A DNA stretch of 22,004 nt, from contig CAMWOK010000011.1 of assembly GCA_947175845.1 (NCBI GenBank), positions 1 through 22,004 on the forward strand, written 5' to 3'. Below, one piece after another: positions 1 to 7,500 of this stretch; position 1 is the first letter of the stretch, and the number at the start of each line of letters is the position of its first letter. A program made the position numbers and the translations under genes. The notes beneath the pieces were generated by a model. That model searched no databases and was not told the DNA's origin. It worked only from the letters and a program-made list of their open reading frames with translations. This DNA is from an uncultured Lachnospiraceae bacterium. GTDB lineage: Bacteria; Bacillota; Clostridia; Lachnospirales; Lachnospiraceae.

Positions 1-1
1 G

Positions 2-319
2 GCGCAATATGTGCTGTTAAAGCTGGCTGTCACGGTGCTTGCCGCCTGTGCGGGTGAGATACTGGATGTGGACTATCACTGGATGGGGGTGCTGTTTATT
101 GTTTTGTTCTACTGCGTCAGGGACAGGCAGGAGTGGATTCGCAGCCTGGCAGTGATTTTGGCGTTCGCGTATGAAGGCACGGCTCCACTTGCGGTGATTC
201 CGATTCATTTTTACAACGGGGAGCGCGGGAGGCAGATGAAGTATCTGTTTTATGCTATCTACCCGGTGCATCTGCTGCTGTTTGGGCTGATTCGGTTTTA
301 TTTGATGGGAAAGGGTTGA
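2..319 (+). CDS. TraX-like acyltransferase-type membrane protein, C-terminal part (5' truncated)
   Basis: The reading frame is open to the left edge (it runs in from base 2), so only the C-terminal ~105 residues of a larger integral membrane protein are here. A GTG at 11 is in frame but is unlikely to be the real start. At least three hydrophobic stretches are visible, and the end carries the pattern FYNGERGRQMKYLFYAIYP followed by HLLLFGLI. This resembles the last helices of the TraX family (named for F-pilin acetylation; chromosomal clostridial copies have no known substrate), where an NG-x-RG segment precedes a KY-x-FY-x-x-YP-x-H helix. The stop is 4 nt before the thioesterase start, so the two are probably co-transcribed. 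Family assignment is from motif memory; function is not established. Confidence 0.7.
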   Translation, partial: AQYVLLKLAVTVLAACAGEILDVDYHWMGVLFIVLFYCVRDRQEWIRSLAVILAFAYEGTAPLAVIPIHFYNGERGRQMKYLFYAIYPVHLLLFGLIRFYLMGKG

Positions 320-323
320 GACA

Positions 324-1040
324 ATGTATACATATGAGATGAATGCAGGCTACAGCGCCATGGATGCTTCGCTGCACATGACGGTGCCTGCCATACTGGA
401 CTGCTTTCAGGATGCGGCGATTTTTGAGGCGGAAAACGGGCGCATCACAGTCTCGTATCTGTATGACAGACATGTCGCGTGGCTTTTGAGTTCGTGGCAG
501 ATCGTGATCGACAGACGCCCGCGCCTCAACGAGCGGATTACGGTTGCCACGGCGCCGTATGATTTCAGGGGATTTCTGGGTTACCGGAATTTTACCCTGG
601 CAGGCGCAGACGGGGCGGTCATCGTCAGGGCGGCCTCCATATGGACGCTGGTCGACACGCAAAAGCACTGCCCGTCAAAGCCGACACAGGAGATGCAGGA
701 CGGGTATGTGCTGAGTCCGAAGCTTGCCATGACATATGCGCCGCGGAGGATAGCGCTTCTGGGGGATGGGGAGGAACAGGGCCGATTCCAGGTACAAAGC
801 TATCAGATCGACTCCAACCAGCATATGAATAACGTGGAATACGTGAAGCTTGCGATGGAGACACTCCCCGCGCATACCGACATCAGGCAAGTGCGCGCCG
901 AGTACAAGAAGGCTGCTCTGTGCAAAGATGTGATGATAGCTGTCGTTTCCAGGGCGGAGGGCATACATCAGGTTGTGCTTAAGGATGCGCAGGGCAGTGT
1001 CTATGCGGTGGTGGAATTTGCGATCGAAATGCCGCGGTGA
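324..1040 (+). CDS. Acyl-ACP thioesterase (double hotdog fold)
   Basis: This 238-residue protein has the length of the bacterial relatives of plant FatA/FatB thioesterases, which hydrolyse acyl-acyl carrier protein and release free fatty acids in the cytoplasm. The N-terminal hotdog domain spans roughly residues 1-125 and includes WLLSSWQIVIDRRP and a typical ASIWTLVDTQKHCPSKPT stretch. The second domain carries DSNQHMNNVEYV at 163-174, where Asn165 and His167 sit in the family's N-x-H-x-NN-x-Y active-site pattern. EYKKAALCKD follows at the place where the family carries its remaining active-site residues. It begins 4 nt after the TraX-like stop, with a modest purine-rich site in AAGGGTTGAGA. 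No fatty acid synthesis genes are adjacent, so chain-length preference and role (membrane lipid turnover, branched fatty acids) cannot be read from context. Confidence 0.88.
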   Translation: MYTYEMNAGYSAMDASLHMTVPAILDCFQDAAIFEAENGRITVSYLYDRHVAWLLSSWQIVIDRRPRLNERITVATAPYDFRGFLGYRNFTLAGADGAVIVRAASIWTLVDTQKHCPSKPTQEMQDGYVLSPKLAMTYAPRRIALLGDGEEQGRFQVQSYQIDSNQHMNNVEYVKLAMETLPAHTDIRQVRAEYKKAALCKDVMIAVVSRAEGIHQVVLKDAQGSVYAVVEFAIEMPR

Positions 1041-1075
1041 CGGTGTGAGGAAGAACAGAAAGGTGTGGTTGGTGT

Positions 1076-2875
1076 ATGGGTAAATGGATGGTGGCGGCAA
1101 AGAGGGCTGACTTTGACGCGATAGCGCAGAAATACCAGATCAGTCCTGTGCTTGCGCGCATTATCAGGAACAGGGATGTCGTGGGGGACGAGGAGATCGA
1201 CAGGTTTCTCAACGGCACGAGGGCAAAGCTGTATGCGCCCGGTCTTTTGAAGGATATGGACAGGGCGGTGGAGATTCTGCTGCACAAGGTTGCTGAGGGA
1301 AAGCACATACGTGTCATAGGAGATTATGACATCGATGGAATCTGTTCTACATACATATTATATAGAGGGCTTATGGCGTGCGGTGCGCAGGTCGACACTG
1401 CGATTCCGCACAGAATACATGACGGATACGGTCTTAATGAACATCTGATACAGGAGGCGCACGATGCGGGGGCGGACACTGTGCTCACCTGTGACAACGG
1501 TATTGCCGCTTACAGCCAGATTGAGTTTGCAAACGCGTTGGGGATGACAGTGATTGTGACGGACCATCACGAGGTTCCCTACGACGAGGTGGATGGACAG
1601 CGGCAGTACAGGGTGCCAAAGGCGCAGGCCGTTGTGGATCCCAAACAGGAGGACTGCAGCTATCCGTTTCCCGAGATCTGCGGCGCGGTGGTGGCGTACA
1701 AGCTGGTTCTGGCGCTGCTGGCGGAGCAGGAACACGTGGACTGGCGGGATGTGATGGAGTCGGAGCTTGGTCTGGAACTGATGGAGTTTGCGGCGTTTGC
1801 GACGATCGGCGATGTGATGGAGCTGCGCGATGAGAACCGCATTATCGTGAAAAGCGGTCTGGAACTGATGGCGCACACGAGAAATATCGGACTGAGGGCG
1901 CTGATGCAGGCGACGGGGACCGATCCTGCGCGCATCAAGCCGTACACGATCGGTTTTGTGCTCGGCCCTTGCCTCAACGCGACAGGGCGGCTGGACACGG
2001 CGGTGAATGCGCTGGAACTTTTTCAGGCGCAGGATATGGACAGGGCTGCGATGCTCGCAGGCGATCTGAAGGCCATGAATGACAGCAGGAAAGAGCTTAC
2101 CTTAAAGGGAGTGGAGGAGGCGTCGGCGCAGATTGAGCAGGGCGGTCTTGGCAGTGACAGGGTGCTGGTCATATATCTGCCAAAAGTGCATGAGAGCCTT
2201 GCCGGCATTATTGCAGGCAGAATCCGCGAGAAGTATTACAGACCGACTTTTGTGCTCACGAAGGCTGAGGAGGGGGTAAAGGGTTCGGGCCGCTCCATTG
2301 AGGCGTTTCACATGTATGATGAGCTGACAAAGTGCAAGGAGCTCTTTACCAAGTACGGAGGGCATAAGCTGGCAGCCGGACTGTCGCTCGCGGAGGAGAA
2401 TGTGGGAGAGCTGCGGCGCAGGCTCAATGAGAACTGCACGCTCACAGATGAGGATTTTGAGGAGAAGGTGCTGATCGACGTGCCGATGCCGATGGCGTAT
2501 GCAAGCCTTGACTTTGTGGCGGAGCTTGAGCGCCTTGAACCATTTGGAAATGGGAATCCCAAGCCGCAGTTTGCGCAGAAAAATGTCCGGTTTGTCAGCG
2601 GGAGACTGCTGGGAGCCAGCCGCAATGTAGGAAAGTACACTGTGGAGGACGAGGACGGCAGAAGGTATGAGCTGATTTATTTTGGCGATATCGAGGGGTT
2701 TCACGCACATGTTTCAGCAAAGTATGGCGCGGGGGCGCTGGATGGGCTGTACCGGACAGGATCACCGGGATGCGGAGCCGCGCAGCCGGTTGTATTGTCG
2801 GTCGTATACTATCCTGATGTCAATGAGTACCGCGGCAATGTCTCTTTGCAGATGGTCATGAAGTATTACCAGTGA
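1076..2875 (+). CDS. recJ: Single-stranded-DNA-specific exonuclease RecJ (short form)
   Basis: RecJ is a Mn/Mg-dependent 5'-3' exonuclease for single-stranded DNA, used in recombination and mismatch/excision repair. The DHH domain shows motif I IGDYDIDG (81-88), LTCDNGI (137-143), the DHH triad at 163-165, and GPCLNATGRLD near 298-307. The DHHA1 domain shows HESLAGIIAGRI (372-383) and YGGHKLAAG (427-435). A C-terminal OB-like region with PFGNGNPKP follows. At 599 residues it is shorter than Bacillus RecJ (about 786), lacking an extra C-terminal region. ATG at 1076 is favoured because MGKWMVAAKRADF fits relatives; an in-frame ATG lies at 1088. In the GPRxNAxGR motif the Arg is Cys299. The upstream gap is 35 bases; downstream is a 329-base non-coding gap, so this is probably the last gene of its transcript. 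Confidence 0.95.
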   Translation: MGKWMVAAKRADFDAIAQKYQISPVLARIIRNRDVVGDEEIDRFLNGTRAKLYAPGLLKDMDRAVEILLHKVAEGKHIRVIGDYDIDGICSTYILYRGLMACGAQVDTAIPHRIHDGYGLNEHLIQEAHDAGADTVLTCDNGIAAYSQIEFANALGMTVIVTDHHEVPYDEVDGQRQYRVPKAQAVVDPKQEDCSYPFPEICGAVVAYKLVLALLAEQEHVDWRDVMESELGLELMEFAAFATIGDVMELRDENRIIVKSGLELMAHTRNIGLRALMQATGTDPARIKPYTIGFVLGPCLNATGRLDTAVNALELFQAQDMDRAAMLAGDLKAMNDSRKELTLKGVEEASAQIEQGGLGSDRVLVIYLPKVHESLAGIIAGRIREKYYRPTFVLTKAEEGVKGSGRSIEAFHMYDELTKCKELFTKYGGHKLAAGLSLAEENVGELRRRLNENCTLTDEDFEEKVLIDVPMPMAYASLDFVAELERLEPFGNGNPKPQFAQKNVRFVSGRLLGASRNVGKYTVEDEDGRRYELIYFGDIEGFHAHVSAKYGAGALDGLYRTGSPGCGAAQPVVLSVVYYPDVNEYRGNVSLQMVMKYYQ

Positions 2876-2962
2876 TGTGTGCACGCAAGGATATAAATTT
2901 TTGAGCCGGGTTTTATCGTTTGTTAAGAAAAATAATCTTATTTTTATGAATTAAACACATTT

Positions 2963-2990
2963 TTGACACATTTATTGGGTATAGTAATAT
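2963..2990 (+). promoter_or_regulatory. Sigma-A-type promoter in the recJ-murE gap
   Basis: A perfect TTGACA (2963-2968) is followed after 16 bases by TAATAT (2985-2990). The surrounding DNA is very A/T-rich, unlike the flanking genes. Transcription would start near 2996-2998. It lies well upstream of murE and is separated from it by a hairpin at 3041-3066, so its product is probably a short RNA or attenuated leader rather than full-length murE mRNA. Direct observation of sequence; promoter activity is inferred. Confidence 0.6.
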
Positions 2991-2996
2991 ACAGAT

Positions 2997-3075
2997 AGTT
3001 GAAACACTCACTATCTCCCCCCTCATAAGAAAATATGCGGTAAGAGCCAGGGTTTCCTGGCTCTTATTGTGTTGT
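2997..3075 (+). ncRNA. Candidate short RNA (about 75-80 nt) with an exposed C-run
   Basis: Between the promoter at 2963-2990 and the hairpin at 3041-3066 lies a short stretch with no credible open frame. It contains TCTCCCCCCTC (3014-3024), predicted to be single-stranded because nothing nearby pairs with it, then an A-rich stretch, then the 11-bp hairpin. The architecture (strong promoter, C-rich single-stranded segment, terminal hairpin) resembles Gram-positive small regulatory RNAs such as RsaE/RoxS, which use C-rich seeds to cover Shine-Dalgarno sequences. I do not recognise the sequence as any named RNA family. It could alternatively be the attenuated leader of murE. Confidence 0.4.
3041..3074 (+). 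terminator. Hairpin, probable intrinsic terminator
   Basis: TAAGAGCCAGG (3041-3051) pairs perfectly with CCTGGCTCTTA (3056-3066) around the loop GTTT: 11 bp, GC-rich in the middle. The tail TTGTGTTG is only moderately T-rich, so termination may be partial. It closes the transcript starting near 2997 and also insulates murE from recJ. Confidence 0.65.
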
Positions 3076-3116
3076 GGCGCGCTTTTTTGAAATCCCGAAA
3101 TTCCATCATGCTTTTC

Positions 3117-3145
3117 TTGATTAAACGGGGGGGATATGGTATTCT
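3117..3145 (+). promoter_or_regulatory. Probable promoter of the murE-priA-def-fmt operon
   Basis: TTGATT (3117-3122), a 17-base spacer, and TATTCT (3140-3145) preceded by an extended -10 TG (3137-3138). The spacer contains a run of seven G (3127-3133). A second perfect TATAAT lies at 3172-3177 but has no recognisable -35 at 16-18 bases. Either could start the mRNA for the operon beginning at 3205. Assignment is by consensus match only. Confidence 0.5.
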
Positions 3146-3204
3146 TTAGGGTAGGGTTCCTGGAATTTGAATATAATAGGATAGAGAGGTTATGAAAAGG
3201 GCGG

Positions 3205-4695
3205 GTGAGTGATATGTATCAGTGCAGAGATTTGCTGAAAGGCTTTGCGTACAAGTGCATTAAGGGCAGTGTGGATGTCGCGGTGTCTGAGGTGGTAAAC
3301 GATTCCAGAAAGATCACGCGGGATTGTCTTTTTATATGTATACACGGGGCAAAATTTGACGGGCACACGGCGGCGGCGGACGCGGTGCGGCAGGGTGCGG
3401 CGGTGCTTGTGGTCAGTCATGATGTGGCGCTGCCTGACGGAGCGGATGTCACGGTCATTCGTGTCGGGGATACCAGATATGCCATGGCGTTCATATCGGC
3501 GAACTATTTTGGCAATCCGGCGGAGCATATGAAGATTATCGGAGTGACCGGAACAAAGGGCAAGACGACGACCGCATATTTTGTCAAGTACATACTGGAA
3601 AGGGCGGGCTACAAGGTCGGCCTTGTGGGGACCGTGGAGACAATCATAGGGGAGAAGGTGATTCCCTCGCAGAACACGACGCCGGAGTCGTTTGTTCTGC
3701 AGCAGTATTTTAAGGAGATGAAGGAAGCCGGCTGCCAGGTGGTTGTGATGGAGGCGTCCTCACAGGGCTTTAAGATGCACCGCACGCAGGGTTTTGTGTT
3801 TGATTACGGCATTTTTACAAACATTGAGCCGGACCATATCGCGCCGGATGAACATGCTACTTTCGAGGAGTACTTAGCGTGCAAGGCGATGCTGTTCCGG
3901 CAGTGTAAGGTCGGTATTGTAAACTGCGATGACCGGCACTGGGAGGAGATTACAAAGGGGCACGTCTGCGCGCTGGAGACGTACGGTTTTGACGAACATG
4001 CCGATCTGCGCGGGAGCGATTTGAAGCTTGTGACGGGTGCAGGGTATCTGGGAATTGATTTCAGGGTGTCCGGGCTGATGAACATGGAGATTCAGACGGA
4101 CATTCCCGGGAAATTCAACGCCTACAATGCGCTGACAGCGATTGCGATCTGCAGGCATTTTGGCGTGCAGGAGCAGGATATCCAAAATGCGCTGCTCGGG
4201 GCAAAGGTGAAGGGCAGGATCGAGATGGTGAAAGTGTCAAAGGACTTTACGCTGATGATCGATTATGCGCACAATGCCATGGCGCTCGAGAGCCTGCTCG
4301 TATCACTCCGGGAGTATCATCCAAACCGGCTAGTATGTCTGTTTGGATGCGGCGGAAACCGCTCAAAGCTCAGGCGCTATGAGATGGGCGAGGTGAGCGG
4401 AAGGCTTGCGGACCTCACGATCATCACATCGGACAATCCGCGTTTTGAGGAGCCGGAAGATATCATCGCCGATATCAGGGCCGGCATCGGAAAGACGGAC
4501 GGGGAATACATCGAGATCTGTGACCGCAGGGAGGCGATCAAGTATGCCATCACGCACGGGCAGAAGGGAGATATCATCGTGCTTGCAGGGAAAGGGCACG
4601 AGGATTATCAGGAGATCCGGGGCGTGAAATACCCGATGGATGAGCGCGTGATCATTCAGGAGATTCTGGATGAGTGCGCGGCAGACAGGAGATAA
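3205..4695 (+). CDS. murE: UDP-MurNAc-L-Ala-D-Glu:meso-diaminopimelate ligase MurE
   Basis: This cytoplasmic ATP-dependent ligase adds the third amino acid of the peptidoglycan stem peptide. The N-terminal UDP-binding domain contains VVNDSRK (30-36). The central Mur ligase domain has the P-loop GVTGTKGKTTT (113-123), SQNTTPES, MEASSQG, NIEPDH, and the lysine of LACKAMLF that corresponds to the carbamylated Lys. The C-terminal domain has GCGGNR, then DNPR (410-413), the established signature for meso-DAP rather than lysine, and later GKGHEDYQ. Length (496 aa) is normal. Start is uncertain: GTG 3205 or ATG 3214, which follows GGGTGAG and gives the typical MYQCRDLLKG beginning. It sits outside any division/cell-wall cluster, heading an operon with priA, as in other Lachnospiraceae as I recall. 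Confidence 0.95.
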   Translation: MSDMYQCRDLLKGFAYKCIKGSVDVAVSEVVNDSRKITRDCLFICIHGAKFDGHTAAADAVRQGAAVLVVSHDVALPDGADVTVIRVGDTRYAMAFISANYFGNPAEHMKIIGVTGTKGKTTTAYFVKYILERAGYKVGLVGTVETIIGEKVIPSQNTTPESFVLQQYFKEMKEAGCQVVVMEASSQGFKMHRTQGFVFDYGIFTNIEPDHIAPDEHATFEEYLACKAMLFRQCKVGIVNCDDRHWEEITKGHVCALETYGFDEHADLRGSDLKLVTGAGYLGIDFRVSGLMNMEIQTDIPGKFNAYNALTAIAICRHFGVQEQDIQNALLGAKVKGRIEMVKVSKDFTLMIDYAHNAMALESLLVSLREYHPNRLVCLFGCGGNRSKLRRYEMGEVSGRLADLTIITSDNPRFEEPEDIIADIRAGIGKTDGEYIEICDRREAIKYAITHGQKGDIIVLAGKGHEDYQEIRGVKYPMDERVIIQEILDECAADRR

Positions 4696-4702
4696 GGATT
4701 TG

Positions 4703-6970
4703 ATGACGGGCAGATTTGCAAATATTATTGTGGACATATCCCACGAGAAAGTCGACCGGCCGTTTCAGTACCGCATACCGGATACCCTGTTGGGAAAGCT
4801 GGAGGTTGGCATGGCTGTGATGATCCCCTTCGGGCTTGGAAACAAGCGCATAAAGGGATATGTGATGGAGATTACCGACCAGGCGCAGTACGCTGAGGAA
4901 AAGTTAAAAATGGTGGACTCTGTCGTGGAGGGCGGCATCAGCGCGCAGGGCGATTCGCTCCGGCTGGCGTGGTGGATACGGGAAAATTATGGTTCCACCA
5001 TGATTGCCGCGCTGAAGACGGTTCTTCCTGTGAAACGGAAAGTGAAGCAGGTTGTCAAAAAGACGATTGTCCGCAAAGTGGGAGCAGATGCCGCAGCCGC
5101 GAAGGCGGCGGAGTTTGAGGCAAAGCATCAGGGGGCAAAGGCGAGGCTTATGCAGGAGCTTGCAGCCCAGCCGGCGCTGCCGCAGCTTCTGGTCACGGGA
5201 AAACTCCATATCTCCTCACAGACGATACAATCGCTCTGCAAGGCGGATCTGATCGAGGTGAAGGCGGAGGAGACCTACAGAAGTGCACTGCCCCAGACGC
5301 TTTCCGGCGCAGACGGCTGGAAGCGGAAAGAGAAAAGACAGCTCTCTGAGAATCAGGGAAAGATCGTGGACAGCATTCTTGCCGATTTCAGGGCAGGTGT
5401 GTACCGGACTTATCTGCTTCACGGGGTGACGGGAAGCGGAAAGACGGAAGTGTACATGGAGCTGATTCAGCAGGTGATCGCTGAGGGCAGGCAGGCGATT
5501 GTGCTGATACCGGAGATTGCGCTGACCTACCAGACACTGGTGCGGTTTTATCAGCGTTTTGGCGACAGGGTTTCAGTGATGAATTCGCGGCTGTCGGCGG
5601 GAGAGCGCTCCGATCAGTATGAGCGAGCGGCGAGGGGCGACATCGACATCATGATTGGCCCGCGGTCCGCGCTGTTTACACCGTTTGTGAGGCTGGGGCT
5701 TGTGATTATGGACGAGGAGCATGAGGGCAGCTACAAGAGTGAAGGAATGCCGAAATATCACGCGCGCGAGGTGGCAGGAGAGCTGTGCCGCATGAAGGGG
5801 GCAAGTCTGGTGCTCGGGTCCGCCACACCTTCGATTGAGTCCTATTACAGGGCGGTGAAAGGTGAGATCCGGATGTTTGTGCTGCGCGAACGGCTTGCGG
5901 GCGGGCAGCTTCCCAGAGTGTATGTGGAGGATCTGCGCAGTGAGTTAAAGAGCGGAAACCGTTCCATTTTCAGCAGAAGGCTTCAGGGACTGATCGGTGA
6001 CAGGCTCAAAAAGGGCGAGCAGACCATGCTGTTTATCAACAGGAGAGGCTACGCAGGATTTGTCTCGTGCCGCGCCTGCGGTCATGTCATGAAATGTCCG
6101 CACTGTGATGTGTCGCTCTCGGAACATGCGGACCGCAGCCGCAGAATAAGCAGGCTGGTCTGTCATTACTGTGGCTATGAGGTGCCCGGAGTAACGGGCT
6201 GTCCGGCTTGCGGGTCGAAATATATCCTGGGTTTCCGGGCAGGAACACAGCAGATCGAGGAACTTCTGCACAGGGAGTTTCCGGCGGCGCGCGTGCTCAG
6301 GATGGACGCGGACACGACAAGAAGTAAGGACAGTTATGAGCAGATTTTGTCACAGTTTGCGGGCGGGGAGGCAGACATCCTTGTCGGGACGCAGATGATT
6401 GTGAAAGGGCACGATTTTGCCAGGGTCACGCTGGTCGGCATTCTGGCGGCGGATATGTCCCTGCACGCCGGGGACTACAGGGCGGGAGAACGGACGTTCC
6501 AACTGCTGACGCAGGCGGCCGGCCGTGCGGGCAGAGGCGTCCTGCCGGGGGAAGTCGTCATACAGACTTACCAGCCGGAGCACTACGCGGTGGTGCATGC
6601 GGCTGACCAGGATTATGAGGGGTTTTACAGGGAGGAGATCTCCTACCGCGAACTGATGATGTACCCCCCGGTGGCACATATGATGGCGGTGCTCGTGCTC
6701 TCGGAGGAGGAACAGGCAGGCGCCGGCCGCGCAGGAAAGCTTGTGGAGCAGACAAAACAACAGTTTGCTGACAGACGCCCTGTCGTTGTCGGGCCGACCG
6801 AGGCGTCTATCGGGAAGATTAACGATGTATATCGTTTCGTTTTTTATATCAAGCACAGGGAGTATCAGGTGCTGACAGATATCAGGGATGCGCTGGAACA
6901 GACCATTCACGCGATGCGCTGGAATGCAGACAGCGTGCAGTTTGACTTTGATCCGATGAACAGTTATTAG
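4703..6970 (+). CDS. priA: Primosomal protein N' PriA (replication restart helicase)
   Basis: PriA is a 3'-5' superfamily 2 helicase that recognises stalled forks and reloads the replicative helicase. Visible elements in order: the N-terminal DNA-binding domain beginning FANIIVDISHEKVDRPFQYR; Walker A GVTGSGKTEVYM; LIPEIALT; the DEAH-type box DEEHEGSYK; LGSATPSIES; two zinc-binding clusters (CRACGHVMKCPHC and CHYCGYEV...CPACGS); GTQMIVKGHDF; and LTQAAGRAGRG. The chosen ATG at 4703 gives 755 aa and has AAGGA and AGGAG just upstream. An in-frame ATG at 4670 would overlap murE by 26 nt and add 11 residues that do not look PriA-like. The murE stop is 7 nt upstream, so the genes are co-transcribed. 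The domain order is complete, with no sign of inactivation. Confidence 0.96.
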   Translation: MTGRFANIIVDISHEKVDRPFQYRIPDTLLGKLEVGMAVMIPFGLGNKRIKGYVMEITDQAQYAEEKLKMVDSVVEGGISAQGDSLRLAWWIRENYGSTMIAALKTVLPVKRKVKQVVKKTIVRKVGADAAAAKAAEFEAKHQGAKARLMQELAAQPALPQLLVTGKLHISSQTIQSLCKADLIEVKAEETYRSALPQTLSGADGWKRKEKRQLSENQGKIVDSILADFRAGVYRTYLLHGVTGSGKTEVYMELIQQVIAEGRQAIVLIPEIALTYQTLVRFYQRFGDRVSVMNSRLSAGERSDQYERAARGDIDIMIGPRSALFTPFVRLGLVIMDEEHEGSYKSEGMPKYHAREVAGELCRMKGASLVLGSATPSIESYYRAVKGEIRMFVLRERLAGGQLPRVYVEDLRSELKSGNRSIFSRRLQGLIGDRLKKGEQTMLFINRRGYAGFVSCRACGHVMKCPHCDVSLSEHADRSRRISRLVCHYCGYEVPGVTGCPACGSKYILGFRAGTQQIEELLHREFPAARVLRMDADTTRSKDSYEQILSQFAGGEADILVGTQMIVKGHDFARVTLVGILAADMSLHAGDYRAGERTFQLLTQAAGRAGRGVLPGEVVIQTYQPEHYAVVHAADQDYEGFYREEISYRELMMYPPVAHMMAVLVLSEEEQAGAGRAGKLVEQTKQQFADRRPVVVGPTEASIGKINDVYRFVFYIKHREYQVLTDIRDALEQTIHAMRWNADSVQFDFDPMNSY

Positions 6971-7020
6971 TGATCGGGGATACATAGAAAATATAGAATG
7001 TGGAAAGGAAAGAAAGCATT

Positions 7021-7500
7021 ATGGCAATCAGAACAATCAGAGAAATGGGAGATCCCGTGTTGAACAAAAATTCAAAGCTGGTGAAGGAGATCACACCGAG
7101 AATACAGGATCTGATAGATGATATGTTTGAGACGATGTACGAGGCAAACGGCGTGGGGCTTGCGGCCGTACAGGTAGGGGTGCTGAAGAGAATTGTCGTG
7201 ATTGACACGACCGGCGACGATCCGTTGCTGCTGATCAATCCGCGTGTGCTGGAGGTCAGCGGAGAGCAGACAGGGAATGAGGCGTGTCTGAGCGTGCCCG
7301 GAAAGACCGGATCTGTGACGCGGCCCAACTATGTCAGGGTAGCTGCGCAGGATGAGGAGCTCAACGAGTTTGAAATTGAGGGCGAGGAGCTGCTTGCAAG
7401 AGCGCTCCTCCACGAGATCGAGCATCTTGACGGACATCTCTTTGTGGAGAAGGTGGACGGCCCGCTCATGGATGTGGAAATGGTGGAGGATCAGGATTAG
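7021..7500 (+). CDS. def: Peptide deformylase
   Basis: This metalloenzyme removes the formyl group from the N-terminal methionine of nascent proteins. The 159-residue protein has motif 1 GVGLAAVQ (44-51), motif 2 EACLS (87-91, metal ligand Cys89) and motif 3 HEIEH (131-135, metal ligands His131 and His135, catalytic Glu132). Motif 2 is normally EGCLS; here Gly is replaced by Ala88. The ATG at 7021 is preceded by GGAAAGGAAAG and gives the usual MAIRTIREMGDPVL beginning; an in-frame GTG at 7000 is rejected because it places the ribosome site inside the gene. It directly abuts fmt, which makes the formyl-Met-tRNA whose product this enzyme processes. Confidence 0.95.
   Translation: MAIRTIREMGDPVLNKNSKLVKEITPRIQDLIDDMFETMYEANGVGLAAVQVGVLKRIVVIDTTGDDPLLLINPRVLEVSGEQTGNEACLSVPGKTGSVTRPNYVRVAAQDEELNEFEIEGEELLARALLHEIEHLDGHLFVEKVDGPLMDVEMVEDQD

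Noticed and set aside
2928..2945. AAAAATAA/TTATTTTT hairpin after recJ as a terminator
   Set aside because: The stem is only A-T with a two-base loop, too weak to call; it is more likely part of the A/T-rich promoter surround.
6350..6985. Minus-strand open frame opposite the priA end
   Set aside because: It overlaps the helicase motifs of priA completely and shows no family pattern of its own.
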